Source: an uncultured Bacilli bacterium
Lineage (GTDB): Bacteria; Bacillota_I; Bacilli_A; RF39; UBA660
NCBI GenBank assembly: GCA_934162425.1
Contig: CAKPIS010000001.1
Span: 1-64,000, forward strand
Reading direction: 5' to 3'
Length of the DNA stretch: 64,000 bases
Shown: piece by piece, positions 34,926 to 43,520 of the stretch
Layout of the letters: every line of letters begins with the position of its first letter
Numbering within the stretch: the first letter of the stretch is position 1
Made by a program: the position numbers and the translations under genes
The notes under the pieces: model-generated
The model's database searches: none
What the model was told of the DNA's origin: nothing
What the model saw: only the letters and a program-made list of their open reading frames with translations

Positions 34926-34934
34926 TGTTATAAT
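34926..34934 (+). promoter_or_regulatory. Extended -10 promoter of the two-component operon
   Basis: TGTTATAAT with -10 at 34929-34934, 18 bp before the response-regulator ATG. No clear -35. Confidence 0.5.
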
Positions 34935-34951
34935 ATTACTGGTGGTTTAAT

Positions 34952-35632
34952 ATGGAAAAGATTTTAATTGTAGATGATGAAAATGATATAGCAGAACTAA
35001 TTTCTGATATATTAGAAGATGAAGGGTTTAAAACTGATATTAGAAATGATGGTGCTTCTGCTATTAGTGCTGTAAAAGAAAATTCATATGACTTAATACT
35101 ATTAGATATAATGATGCCTAATGCATCTGGTACTGAGGTTTGTGCAAGTATTAGGAATTTAACATCAGCTCCTATCATATTTGTAACAGCTAAAACACAG
35201 CTAATAGATAAATTAGTTGGTTTTGAAGTTGGAGCTGATGATTATATTACAAAGCCATTTATAAATGAAGAGTTAGTAGCTCGTGTTAAGGCTCATTTAA
35301 GAAGAGAAGAAAGAGGATATGATAAAAAGTCTAATAATATAATAGAAATTGGTGAAATAAAACTAAATAAAGAAAGTTTTGAAGTATTTAAAAAAGATGA
35401 AGTTATAACTTTATCTACTAAAGAGTTTGAACTTTTAAGATATTTAATGGAAAATGCTGGTATAGTTTTATCTAAAGATCAAATATATCAAAATGTATGG
35501 AAAAATAATTATGGTGATATAGGAACTGTTGCTGTTAATATTAAAAGTCTTAGAAACAAATTAGATAAAGATGAAAAGTATATTAAGACTATTTGGGGAA
35601 TGGGTTATAAGTTTGTAAAGGATTTATCATGA
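34952..35632 (+). CDS. OmpR/VanR-type response regulator
   Basis: 226 residues. Receiver domain with the acidic pair Asp8/Asp9, phosphoacceptor Asp52 (DLILLDIMMP), Thr in FVTAKT and Lys in ITKPF. The winged-helix output domain includes LSTKEFELLRYLMENAG and VAVNIKSLRNKLDKDEKYI, ending WGMGYKFV. Its stop overlaps the kinase start by 4 bp (ATGA), so they form one unit. Targets are unknown; the closest familiar types are VanR/PhoB-like regulators of envelope stress. Confidence 0.94.
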   Translation: MEKILIVDDENDIAELISDILEDEGFKTDIRNDGASAISAVKENSYDLILLDIMMPNASGTEVCASIRNLTSAPIIFVTAKTQLIDKLVGFEVGADDYITKPFINEELVARVKAHLRREERGYDKKSNNIIEIGEIKLNKESFEVFKKDEVITLSTKEFELLRYLMENAGIVLSKDQIYQNVWKNNYGDIGTVAVNIKSLRNKLDKDEKYIKTIWGMGYKFVKDLS

Positions 35633-36912
35633 AAATAGCAAAAGCTAAAGTACTTACTTTAATTTTTTTAGGAACTCTTTTAATTATTAATTCTCTTTTA
35701 CTTTTTTCTTATTATAACTTTTACTTATCAGATAAAATATCTAGCGATTTAATTACTATTAGAAATCAAAATAATAATAACCTTTATTTTATTATCAATA
35801 AAATAAAGAATAAAGATATTATTGATACTGAAGATGAAGTTAGAAAATATGTTAAAGAACATGGTGGCTATGTATCTTTAAAAGATAGATATGGTAATAT
35901 TTTATATACTAATAAAAAAGATATGAATAAACTTTTTTCTTCTACTATTTATATAATAATTGATAATGATGAGTATGAACTTACATATAGTAAGTTATCA
36001 ATAACTCCTGGTATGAAAGTTATTAGAAATTTTATGGTTTTTGAAATAGTTTTACTTACTGTTACAATAGTTACGTTTTTTATACTTAATTCAAGACAGT
36101 TAATTAATCCGATAGAACTTACTATTAAAGATATAAATGATTATAAATATGGTAAAATCCCTGTTAAAAGAAAGATGCCAAAACAAGTTGAACAAATACA
36201 AAATACATTCGTTGATATGGTAGATAAACTTGAAATAGAAAAAGAATATCAAAATCAGATAATAGCATCTATATCTCATGATATAAAAACTCCTCTTACT
36301 AGTGTAATAGGGTATACTGATAGACTTAAAAATAGTAAGTTAGATGAAGAGAAAAAAGTAAAATATATAGATAAAATATATAATCAAGCATTACTTATGA
36401 AGAGTATACTAGAAGAGTTTGATGATTATCAAAGCTGTAATTTAAAAAAGACTTTAAAATATAAAGTTATGGATATTAAAACCATAAAAGAAAATCTTAT
36501 AAGAGACTATGAAGAAGAACTTAAAGATAAAAAAATTACTTTTAAAGTAATAAGTAATTGTGATGATAAAAAAGTTAAAATTGATGAAGTTAAGATTAAA
36601 AGGGTATTTAGTAATATTATAACTAATAGTGTTACTCATTTTAAATCTAAAGAGGGAATAATTAACGTTATTATTAACTATAGGGCTGGTAAAGTAAAAA
36701 TAGAAGTAGCAGATAATGGTGGTGGAATAGAAGATGAAAAGAACTTAAAGAAGATATTTGAACCTCTATACACATCTGATCCATCTAGAAAAATATCTGG
36801 TCTTGGTCTTTCTATTTGTAAGCAAATAATAAGTGCACATGATGGATGCATTTATGCTAAAAACAATTCTATTAAAGGACTTAGTATAATATTTATTATT
36901 CCATCTTGTTAA
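35629..36912 (+). CDS. Sensor histidine kinase
   Basis: 427 residues. Two membrane segments (about 8-28 and 133-153) enclose an extracellular sensor of about 100 residues. A HAMP-like linker follows, then the H box ASISHDIKTPLTSVIGYTDR, the N box RVFSNIITNSVTHF, G1 ADNGGGIED and G2 GLGLSICKQI. All catalytic residues are present. Overlaps its response regulator by 4 bp. The signal is unknown. Confidence 0.94.
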   Translation: MKIAKAKVLTLIFLGTLLIINSLLLFSYYNFYLSDKISSDLITIRNQNNNNLYFIINKIKNKDIIDTEDEVRKYVKEHGGYVSLKDRYGNILYTNKKDMNKLFSSTIYIIIDNDEYELTYSKLSITPGMKVIRNFMVFEIVLLTVTIVTFFILNSRQLINPIELTIKDINDYKYGKIPVKRKMPKQVEQIQNTFVDMVDKLEIEKEYQNQIIASISHDIKTPLTSVIGYTDRLKNSKLDEEKKVKYIDKIYNQALLMKSILEEFDDYQSCNLKKTLKYKVMDIKTIKENLIRDYEEELKDKKITFKVISNCDDKKVKIDEVKIKRVFSNIITNSVTHFKSKEGIINVIINYRAGKVKIEVADNGGGIEDEKNLKKIFEPLYTSDPSRKISGLGLSICKQIISAHDGCIYAKNNSIKGLSIIFIIPSC

Positions 36913-36969
36913 CATTTAATAATTTTTAATAATTTATATATTAATATTTAAAAAATAAATTATACAATT

Positions 36970-37050
36970 AAAGTGTAGTTAGGATTGTGGTAAACTAACT
37001 ACTACTTATACACTCAAAAAAAAACACTACTTACTCCTTTATACCACAGA
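36970..37050 (+). other. Structured intergenic RNA candidate (hairpin plus pseudoknot)
   Basis: GTAGTTAG (36975-36982) pairs perfectly with CTAACTAC (36995-37002). The 12-nt loop contains TGTGGTA (36986-36992), the exact complement of TACCACA at 37042-37048. ACTACTTA occurs at 37001-37008 and again at 37026-37033, so GTAGT has alternative partners. An A9 run separates the parts, and a terminator follows. It could be a structured 3' UTR of the kinase or a small RNA; no promoter of quality was found. Confidence 0.4.
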
Positions 37051-37052
37051 GG

Positions 37053-37082
37053 AAAAAGAGCTTTCACACTTTAGCTCTTTTT
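37053..37082. terminator. Bidirectional terminator between kinase and sigG
   Basis: AAAAAGAGCT (37053-37062) pairs with AGCTCTTTTT (37073-37082). It abuts the sigG stop. Confidence 0.88.
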
Positions 37083-37862
37083 TTATATTAATTTTTTTTT
37101 GATATTATCGATACCACCTTTTTCAAGTCTTGATACTTGAGCTTGAGATATACCTATTTCATCTGCAATTTCCATCTGAGTTTTTCCTAATATAAATCTT
37201 TCGGTTATTATTTTCTTTTCTTTTGGTTTTAAATCATTAATTGCATCATGTAAAAATATTAAGGTATCCCAGTTATCAGTTTTTTCTTTTTTAGACTCTA
37301 CTTGATCTTCTAAATATATAGTATCACCACCATTATTATAAATTGGTTCTGATAAACTAGCTGGTTCTCTTAAGGCATCTAAAGCTATGGTAATATCTAT
37401 TTCAGGTACATCAAGCATTTTAGATATATCACTATTACTTAGCTCTTTACCATTTGATATAAAAGATTCTTCTTTTAATTTAAGTACTTTATATGCTAAG
37501 TCTTTAATACTTCTAGATATTCTAATATTACTATTATTATCTCTTAAGTATCTTCTTATTTCTCCTAATATTAATGGAACAGCATAGGTAGAAAATCTAA
37601 CGTTATATGATAAATCAAAATTATCTACTGCCTTAACAAGTCCTATACAACCATTTTGAAATAGATCATCCATATTATCACATCTATTTTGATACCCTTT
37701 AAGTGCAGATAAAACAAGTCTCATATTACCATTAATTAGTTTTTCTCTAGCTTCTATGTCTCCATTTTTATATTTTTTAAATAAATCATTTTTTTCATTC
37801 TCACTTAGTACTTCAATTAAACTTGTATTAAGTCCTGTAATTTCTACTTTATATTTAGCTAT
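37083..37862 (-). CDS. sigG: Sporulation sigma factor SigG, apparent AUA start
   Basis: The part from the internal ATG at 37724 already matches SigG (FSTYAVPLILGEIRRYLRDN, SEPIYNNGGDTIYLEDQ, GKTQMEIADEIGISQAQVSR). The same frame stays open upstream to a TGA at 37871-37869 and encodes the expected N-terminus (KVEITGLNTSLIEVL, REKLINGN). That stretch contains no ATG, GTG, TTG or CTG. The first fitting codon is ATA at 37862-37860, with AAAGGATGAT 9 nt upstream. The resulting 259 residues equal B. subtilis SigG (260). SigG directs late forespore genes. It lies next to a YmxH-family gene. The start is either a genuine non-canonical AUA or a base error. Confidence 0.85.
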   Translation of the reverse strand: MAKYKVEITGLNTSLIEVLSENEKNDLFKKYKNGDIEAREKLINGNMRLVLSALKGYQNRCDNMDDLFQNGCIGLVKAVDNFDLSYNVRFSTYAVPLILGEIRRYLRDNNSNIRISRSIKDLAYKVLKLKEESFISNGKELSNSDISKMLDVPEIDITIALDALREPASLSEPIYNNGGDTIYLEDQVESKKEKTDNWDTLIFLHDAINDLKPKEKKIITERFILGKTQMEIADEIGISQAQVSRLEKGGIDNIKKKLI

Positions 37863-37936
37863 TTTAAATCATCCTTTCTAATTATGTATTGGTGCATAAC
37901 TTAAAAAAATATACATATAATTAGATGGTGATTAAT

Positions 37937-38164
37937 ATGCGTTTATCTGATTTACAAAATAAAGATGTTGTAGATGTTGAAACAGGTGAAAAGATAGGTA
38001 ATGTAATTGATGTTTTAATAGATAATGCAAATGGTGCTATTACTAAGCTTATTATATATGGTAAAAGAGGAATATTTAACATGCTTAAGCAAGAAGAAAT
38101 GATGGTATCTTGGACTGATATTAAAAAAATAGGGGCTGATGTTATTTTAATTAAAAAAAATTAA
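37937..38164 (+). CDS. YlmC/YmxH-family PRC-barrel sporulation protein
   Basis: 75 residues. ATG at 37937 follows GATGGTGATT; an ATG at 37925 lies within that ribosome site. The sequence RLSDLQNKDVVDVETGEKIG followed by NVIDVLID and WTDIKKIGADVILI is a complete PRC-barrel as in YlmC/YmxH. The family is annotated with sporulation and often neighbours sigG or sigE in Firmicutes; here it is divergent from sigG with a 74-bp gap, where shared control is possible. The molecular role is unknown. Confidence 0.88.
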   Translation: MRLSDLQNKDVVDVETGEKIGNVIDVLIDNANGAITKLIIYGKRGIFNMLKQEEMMVSWTDIKKIGADVILIKKN

Positions 38165-38202
38165 TAAATATGTTATACTAATAATAGAAAGGAGTATGTT
38201 AG

Positions 38203-38631
38203 ATGTATAATACAGAACTTTTTGCAAGTTTATGGGCTTTTTTAGCATCTTTTGGTATTTTTATTACATTAATAGTAGTATTTACTATAATAGTAAGATG
38301 GAAGATGTTTACTAAGGCTGGAAAACCAGGTTGGGCATCAATTGTACCTGTTTATAGTAATATAGTATTACTTGATATTATAGGGTATAATTGGTATTAC
38401 ATATTTGTTGGCTGCTTAACCATTGTTCCAGCAGTTGGTTCATTAGCAGTATTACTATTTGAAATATCTAAAAATATTAAACTTGCTAAATCATTTGGTA
38501 AAGAAGTTGGTTTTGGTATAGGTCTTACTTTCTTAAATCCTATTTTTACAGCTATTATAGCATTTGATAGTAGCATTACTTATAAGGGTAAAGAAGTAAA
38601 TGGTAATATAGACTTTAATGATTTATTCTAA
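38203..38631 (+). CDS. DUF5684-type small integral membrane protein
   Basis: 142 residues, ATG after AAAGGAG. Three to four membrane helices are visible (ASFGIFITLIVVFTIIV; YIFVGCLTIVPAVGSLAVLL; GIGLTFLNPIFTAIIAF). The segment WKMFTKAGKPGWASIVPVYS is typical of DUF5684 proteins, as is the AKSFGKEVGFGIGL turn. Function unknown. Monocistronic, closed by a strong terminator. Confidence 0.8.
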   Translation: MYNTELFASLWAFLASFGIFITLIVVFTIIVRWKMFTKAGKPGWASIVPVYSNIVLLDIIGYNWYYIFVGCLTIVPAVGSLAVLLFEISKNIKLAKSFGKEVGFGIGLTFLNPIFTAIIAFDSSITYKGKEVNGNIDFNDLF

Positions 38632-38634
38632 GAA

Positions 38635-38661
38635 AAAAGCCTTATAATAAGGCTTTTAATT
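38635..38661 (+). terminator. Rho-independent terminator
   Basis: AAAAGCCTTA (38635-38644) pairs with TAAGGCTTTT (38648-38657) over a 3-nt loop. Confidence 0.88.
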
Positions 38662-38677
38662 TATGGGAGGAAAAAAG

Positions 38678-39652
38678 ATGAAAGATAAAAGATACTATTT
38701 AAAATTAGCTTGTATTTTAGAAAGTTTATATATAATAGTAATGGTAATTTATAATTTGTTTTTTACTAAGATAACTGATAAAGAAATAGCAAGTTTATTT
38801 TTCTATATAATAAGTATAATATGTACTATTATTATGTATAAAGAATCTAAGCATGATATGAAGTATTTAAAAGACAATAATATTAAAATATTAATCTCTA
38901 GTATTTATATGTTTATAGATGCTATAATACCTGGTATATTAGGATTTATATTTTTATCATCATTAAAAGAAAAAAAGAAAGTAAATTTACCAGATATAAA
39001 AGAAGAAAAAGTAAAAAAAGATACTTTTAAAGGAATTATAACTGTTATAGTATTTATTTTTTTAATGTTTGTTATGCCTAACTTTAAATTTTTTAACAAG
39101 ATAAATCCATTTTTAATATATGCTTTTATATTAATTTTTACTATTGCACTATGGTATAAAGACTTATTTTCTAATTTTAAAATATTTAAAGACAATTTTA
39201 GAGTTTACTCTAGATTCATAATTAAAAGATATTTAATAATGCTTGGTGTTATGATATTAGTTGGAATACCTATAGTTTTATTAAATAAGGGTAAATCATC
39301 AATTAATCAGCAGGAAGTTAATTTACTTTTTAAACAAACTCCTTTGTTAACTTTTTTACTTACATCTTTTTATGCTCCAATAGTTGAAGAAACTACATTT
39401 AGATTATCTATTAAAAAAATATTAAATAATAAATATTTGTTTGTTATAATAAGTGGTATGTTTTTTGGTGCTCTTCATGTTATTAATAACTATACTAATA
39501 TATATAATTTACTTTTTATATTACAATATAGTGCACTAGGAATTTGTCTTGCAAAAGCATATTATGATTCTAAAAATATATGGGTATCAATATTAATGCA
39601 TTTTATTCAAAACTTCATGTCATCTATTTTAATATTGCTATTTTATGTATAA
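38678..39652 (+). CDS. CPBP-family intramembrane metalloprotease (CAAX-like)
   Basis: 324 residues; ATG at 38678 after GGGAGG, not the ATG at 38663. Eight or so hydrophobic segments. The C-terminal part carries the CPBP/ABI motifs: EETTFR (Glu-Glu and Arg), FFGALH with the metal-ligand His, and a third motif near SILMHFIQN. Such proteins cleave prenylated or membrane substrates or handle bacteriocins; the substrate here is unknown. It is followed after 12 bp by lspA, another membrane protease, in the same direction. Confidence 0.9.
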   Translation: MKDKRYYLKLACILESLYIIVMVIYNLFFTKITDKEIASLFFYIISIICTIIMYKESKHDMKYLKDNNIKILISSIYMFIDAIIPGILGFIFLSSLKEKKKVNLPDIKEEKVKKDTFKGIITVIVFIFLMFVMPNFKFFNKINPFLIYAFILIFTIALWYKDLFSNFKIFKDNFRVYSRFIIKRYLIMLGVMILVGIPIVLLNKGKSSINQQEVNLLFKQTPLLTFLLTSFYAPIVEETTFRLSIKKILNNKYLFVIISGMFFGALHVINNYTNIYNLLFILQYSALGICLAKAYYDSKNIWVSILMHFIQNFMSSILILLFYV

Positions 39653-39664
39653 GGAGAATTGTAT

Positions 39665-40126
39665 ATGATTAAAAAAATATCAGTGTTAACAGTTATATTA
39701 GTTATAGTAGATCAAATAGTAAAATTTTTAGTGAACACATATTTAAATTATATAGATGTTATACCAAAATTTTTATATTTATCACTTGAAAAAAATTATG
39801 GCGTTGCATTTAGCATGTTATGGAATAATAGATTATTAATACTTATAATATCTTTATTACTTATATTGTTTTTAATATACTTATTAAATAAAGATTATTT
39901 ATCTAAGGGTAAAAACAATAAGCTACTTAACGTTACATATGGTTTATTATTTGGAGGTATATTAGGTAATCTAATAGATAGAATAGTAAGAGGATATGTT
40001 ATAGACTATATTGGGGTTTATATCTTTAATTATAAATTTCCAGTATTTAACTTAGCTGATTCGTTTATTACGATAGGTGTTATACTTATGATTATAAGTA
40101 CATTTAAAGAGGAGAAAAAGCAATAA
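39665..40126 (+). CDS. lspA: Lipoprotein signal peptidase II
   Basis: 153 residues, ATG at 39665 with AAGGAG 9 nt upstream. Four membrane helices. The catalytic aspartates lie in NLIDRI and FNLADS; EKNYGVAFSML and VIDYIG are also conserved. It removes signal peptides at the lipobox Cys of prolipoproteins, such as the one at 30383. It sits next to rluD, a conserved lspA-rluD order in Firmicutes. A terminator overlaps its 3' end, so rluD has its own promoter. Confidence 0.96.
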   Translation: MIKKISVLTVILVIVDQIVKFLVNTYLNYIDVIPKFLYLSLEKNYGVAFSMLWNNRLLILIISLLLILFLIYLLNKDYLSKGKNNKLLNVTYGLLFGGILGNLIDRIVRGYVIDYIGVYIFNYKFPVFNLADSFITIGVILMIISTFKEEKKQ

Positions 40127-40145
40127 TTGATGCTTTTTCTTTTTA
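40114..40145 (+). terminator. Rho-independent terminator at the lspA end
   Basis: GAAAAAGCA (40114-40122) pairs with TGCTTTTTC (40131-40139), then TTTTT. The stop codon is in the loop. Confidence 0.82.
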
Positions 40146-40153
40146 TGCATCTA

Positions 40154-40162
40154 TGGTATAAT
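40154..40162 (+). promoter_or_regulatory. Extended -10 promoter of rluD
   Basis: TGGTATAAT with -10 at 40157-40162; no good -35. Confidence 0.55.
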
Positions 40163-40188
40163 ATTTAAGTATTTTAGGGGTGATTTAT

Positions 40189-41088
40189 ATGAATTATATT
40201 ATAGATGATGAAAAAGACTTAGTTAGAATAGATAAATTTTTAATAGATAAATTATCTATTTCAAGAAGTAAAGTACAGGAAATGATAAAACAAAATTTAG
40301 TTTTAATAAATGGTAAAAACACTAAAAATAGTTATGTATTAAAGTTAAATGATAAGATAGAAATAGTAGGAAAATTAAAGTACGAAACTTCTGTTAAAGA
40401 AGAAGATATGCCTCTTGATATTATATATGAAGATGATTATTTAATGGTTATAAATAAACCATCTGGTATGGTAGTTCATCCTGCTAATGGACATTATACT
40501 AATACTTTAGTTAATGGTCTTTTACATTATACTAATAGTTTAAGCAGTAATAATGGAGATTTAAGGCCTGGTATTGTACATAGAATAGATAAAGATACAT
40601 CAGGGCTTTTAATAGTAGCTAAAACAGATAAAGCACATGAAGCTTTAAGCAAGCAATTAAAAGATAAAACGTTATCTAGAGAGTATATTGCACTTGTATC
40701 AGGAAGAATTAATCATGATACAGGAGAAATTGATGCACCTATTGGAAGAGATATAAACGATAGAAAGAAAATGTGTGTAACAGATGTTAATTCAAAAGAA
40801 GCTATAACATATTTTAAAGTACTTGAAAGATATAAAAATGCTACTTTAATTGAAGTTAAATTAAAAACAGGAAGAACTCATCAAATAAGAGTACATATGA
40901 AATATATTAATCATCCAATAATAAATGATCCAGTATATGGAAATAAAAAATCTGTAAGTTCATTTGGACAAATGTTACATGCTAAAAAAATTAGTTTTGT
41001 TCATCCTATAACTAATAAAATAATGACATTTACATGTGATGAACCAGAAGAATTTGATAAGATAAAAGATAAATACAAAAACGAGTAG
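40189..41088 (+). CDS. rluD: RluA/RluD-family 23S rRNA pseudouridine synthase
   Basis: 299 residues; ATG at 40189 because AGGGGTGAT is the ribosome site for it (the GTG at 40180 is inside that site). N-terminal S4 RNA-binding domain (RIDKFLIDKLSISRSKVQEM). The catalytic domain contains HRIDKDTSGLLIVAKT (catalytic Asp), DAPIGRD and KTGRTHQIRVHMKYI. It converts specific uridines of rRNA to pseudouridine. Which member (RluD-like) is inferred from the S4 domain and the lspA neighbour. Confidence 0.93.
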   Translation: MNYIIDDEKDLVRIDKFLIDKLSISRSKVQEMIKQNLVLINGKNTKNSYVLKLNDKIEIVGKLKYETSVKEEDMPLDIIYEDDYLMVINKPSGMVVHPANGHYTNTLVNGLLHYTNSLSSNNGDLRPGIVHRIDKDTSGLLIVAKTDKAHEALSKQLKDKTLSREYIALVSGRINHDTGEIDAPIGRDINDRKKMCVTDVNSKEAITYFKVLERYKNATLIEVKLKTGRTHQIRVHMKYINHPIINDPVYGNKKSVSSFGQMLHAKKISFVHPITNKIMTFTCDEPEEFDKIKDKYKNE

Positions 41089-41098
41089 GTGATTAGAA

Positions 41099-42229
41099 GT
41101 GACAAATGATAAAAAAGATTTAGTTGCAATGAAATTACTTCATTACTTTATAACTGAAAAAAACTATAGTCCTGTTATAGTACATGGTATTCAAAATGAG
41201 ATATGGCTTGAAAATATGGATAACAACTACAAAATAGTTAGAATAGTAATGAACTATATTCATAATAAAGAACAACTTGATTTTGATGATTTTAAAGTAA
41301 GTAGATTAACAAAACAAATAAAGTTTAAAACATTTACATTTAGTATGAAAGTTATGTCTATTTATCTAGATATAAATGATAACTTATGTCTTAACGATAC
41401 TAAAAATAATTATAAAGTATGGTATAAAAGTGATAAGGCACTTATTAAAAATGAAATAATAAAAAAGAATTTTCCAGATATAACTGATAAATTAAAATTT
41501 ACAGAAGAAGGCGCTAATCTTTATAAAAAAATAAATGAAGATATATTAAGAAAAAATTTAAACGAATCAGAAAAAATAGAAGAATTATTTACTAAGAAAA
41601 AGCCTTTTGTTACATATACATTAATTATAATTATGTTTGTTTTAATGATACTTATGAGTGTATTTGGTAGTGGTTCTACATCAATTAATACATTAAAGAA
41701 ATTTGGTGCACTAATTAAGGATAAGAATCCTATTGGATTAATAAGTAGTATGTTTTTACATATTGGTCTTATTCACTTTATATTGAATGCTTGGGCTCTT
41801 AAAATATTAGGTGAACAGACAGAAAGCTTTTATGGACATATAAAAATGCTTATTATATTTATATATAGTGGTATAGTTGGTAATTTACTTTCACTTATTC
41901 TTATGCCTAGTAATACTATATCAGCAGGAGCATCAGGGGCAATATTTGGACTTATGGGTTCAATATTATACTTTGCATTAAACCAAAGGACTTATATGGC
42001 AGAAGCATTAAGAAAACAAATACTTCCAGTAATAATAGTTAATTTAATGCTTGGATTTGTTATTTCTGGAATAAATATGTATGCACATTTAGGAGGTTTA
42101 ATTGGTGGAATGATTATATCAATAGCACTTGGTGTAAAATACAAAACTTCTAAATCGGAAAAAATAAATGGCTTTATAGCAAGCGTAATATTAATTGGGG
42201 TATTAAGTTATTTAGCTTATTTTGCATAG
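41099..42229 (+). CDS. Rhomboid-family intramembrane serine protease (GluP-like)
   Basis: 376 residues, GTG start after TAGGTGATT. A soluble N-terminal domain of about 165 residues (KLLHYFITEKNYSPVIVHGI) precedes the rhomboid core. The catalytic dyad is Ser in SAGASGAIFGLMG and His in NMYAHLGGLIGG; MFLHIGLIHFILNAWAL carries the accessory His/Asn loop. This is the layout of B. subtilis YqgP/GluP, which cleaves membrane substrates such as transporters. It is 10 bp after rluD and 9 bp before the glycosyltransferase, so one operon. Confidence 0.93.
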   Translation: MTNDKKDLVAMKLLHYFITEKNYSPVIVHGIQNEIWLENMDNNYKIVRIVMNYIHNKEQLDFDDFKVSRLTKQIKFKTFTFSMKVMSIYLDINDNLCLNDTKNNYKVWYKSDKALIKNEIIKKNFPDITDKLKFTEEGANLYKKINEDILRKNLNESEKIEELFTKKKPFVTYTLIIIMFVLMILMSVFGSGSTSINTLKKFGALIKDKNPIGLISSMFLHIGLIHFILNAWALKILGEQTESFYGHIKMLIIFIYSGIVGNLLSLILMPSNTISAGASGAIFGLMGSILYFALNQRTYMAEALRKQILPVIIVNLMLGFVISGINMYAHLGGLIGGMIISIALGVKYKTSKSEKINGFIASVILIGVLSYLAYFA

Positions 42230-42238
42230 GAGATTATT

Positions 42239-43462
42239 ATGTATTTTATTAGATTATTTTCATTATCATTAATATTAATTGGACTTATTATTATGTTTAT
42301 ATGCTTTTTTATAACAAGAAAAAATGATAATAAACCAGAAAAAAAAGATGGTAGTCACAACTTTTGCTTCCTAATTCCAGCTAGATATGAATCAAAAGTA
42401 ATAGAGGACTTACTTATAAGTATTAAAAATCAAAGTGTTAAAATTAATTTAAAAGATGTGTATGTAATTGTTGAATCATTAGAAGATGAAACTGTAAATA
42501 TTTGTAAAAAATATAATGCAACGGTTATATTAAGAAAGAATCTTAATCTTAAAAGAAAAGGCTATGCATTAGATGAAGCAGTTAAAGAAATATTAAAAAC
42601 TAAAAAATATGATGCTTATTTCATATTTGATGCAGACAACATATTAGATAAAGATTATGTGAAAAATATAATTCCTGTATATGATATGGGCTATGATTTA
42701 GCATCAGGTTACAGAAATTGTAAGAATGGAAATAAAAGTGTTATTTCAGCAGCTTCAGCTCTTACGTTTTCACTTGTAAATACTGTTTTTAATGATATAA
42801 AAAATAAGAAAAATAAGAATATTACGTTTTCAGGAACTGGTTTTTATATAAGAGGGGATATAATAGAAAATCTTAAAGGTTATCCTTTTCATACTTTAAC
42901 AGAAGACTATGAATTATCTTCTTATGCAACTTTAAATAATTTAACTACATATTATAATACAAAGTCAGTATTTTATGATGAACAACCAGTTAAATTTAAA
43001 GGAACTATTAATCAAAGAATAAGATGGATTAAAGGATATTTTACCGTTAGAGGTATGTATAGAAATAAAATGATAAAAGCAATAAAAAAAACCAACAAAA
43101 ATAAAGCTTCTAAGATAGATGAAGCTTTTGGAATAATACCGTATATATTTATGGTTATAGGGCTAGTTATTTGGTATGTATCCTTAATATATATGATAAT
43201 ATATAATTTAATTATTAAAAATAATCTATATAAAAACTTATTAATAGAATTATTAATATTTACCTTTATTATATACCTAGCACTTCTTATAATGACTTTA
43301 GTTATTATATTAAAAGAAGGACGTAAAATAGATCTTACTTTAAAAAGTAAAATAAAAGTATTATTTTATAATCCTATATTTATGATTAGTTATATACCAT
43401 GTGCTATAGTAGCTATAACAAAAAAAGATGTTAAATGGAAAAGAGTAGAACATGGTAATTAA
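42239..43462 (+). CDS. Membrane glycosyltransferase family 2
   Basis: 407 residues, ATG after AGGAG. An N-terminal membrane helix is followed by a GT2 domain with FCFLIPARYESKVIEDLL, FIFDADNILDKDYV (DxD), LTEDYELSSYA and NQRIRWIKG (QxxRW). Two or three C-terminal helices complete a BcsA/NdvC-like processive topology. It likely polymerises or transfers sugars for an envelope glycan; the product is unknown. Last gene of the rluD-rhomboid-GT operon. Confidence 0.9.
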   Translation: MYFIRLFSLSLILIGLIIMFICFFITRKNDNKPEKKDGSHNFCFLIPARYESKVIEDLLISIKNQSVKINLKDVYVIVESLEDETVNICKKYNATVILRKNLNLKRKGYALDEAVKEILKTKKYDAYFIFDADNILDKDYVKNIIPVYDMGYDLASGYRNCKNGNKSVISAASALTFSLVNTVFNDIKNKKNKNITFSGTGFYIRGDIIENLKGYPFHTLTEDYELSSYATLNNLTTYYNTKSVFYDEQPVKFKGTINQRIRWIKGYFTVRGMYRNKMIKAIKKTNKNKASKIDEAFGIIPYIFMVIGLVIWYVSLIYMIIYNLIIKNNLYKNLLIELLIFTFIIYLALLIMTLVIILKEGRKIDLTLKSKIKVLFYNPIFMISYIPCAIVAITKKDVKWKRVEHGN

Positions 43463-43485
43463 ATACTATATATAAAGATTTTTCT

Positions 43486-43514
43486 TTGATCATCATTATC
43501 CTTTTACTTATAGT
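43486..43514 (+). promoter_or_regulatory. Promoter for an intergenic small RNA candidate
   Basis: -35 TTGATC (43486-43491), 17 bp, -10 TATAGT (43509-43514), positioned after the glycosyltransferase stop with no ORF downstream on this strand. Confidence 0.5.
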
Positions 43515-43520
43515 ATTACT

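Noticed and set aside
37886..37920. SigG/SigF-type promoter in the sigG-ymxH gap
   Set aside because: GCATA and CATATAA elements are present but with 15-bp spacing, and minus-strand candidates are 23 bp apart; neither fits the known 17-18 bp.
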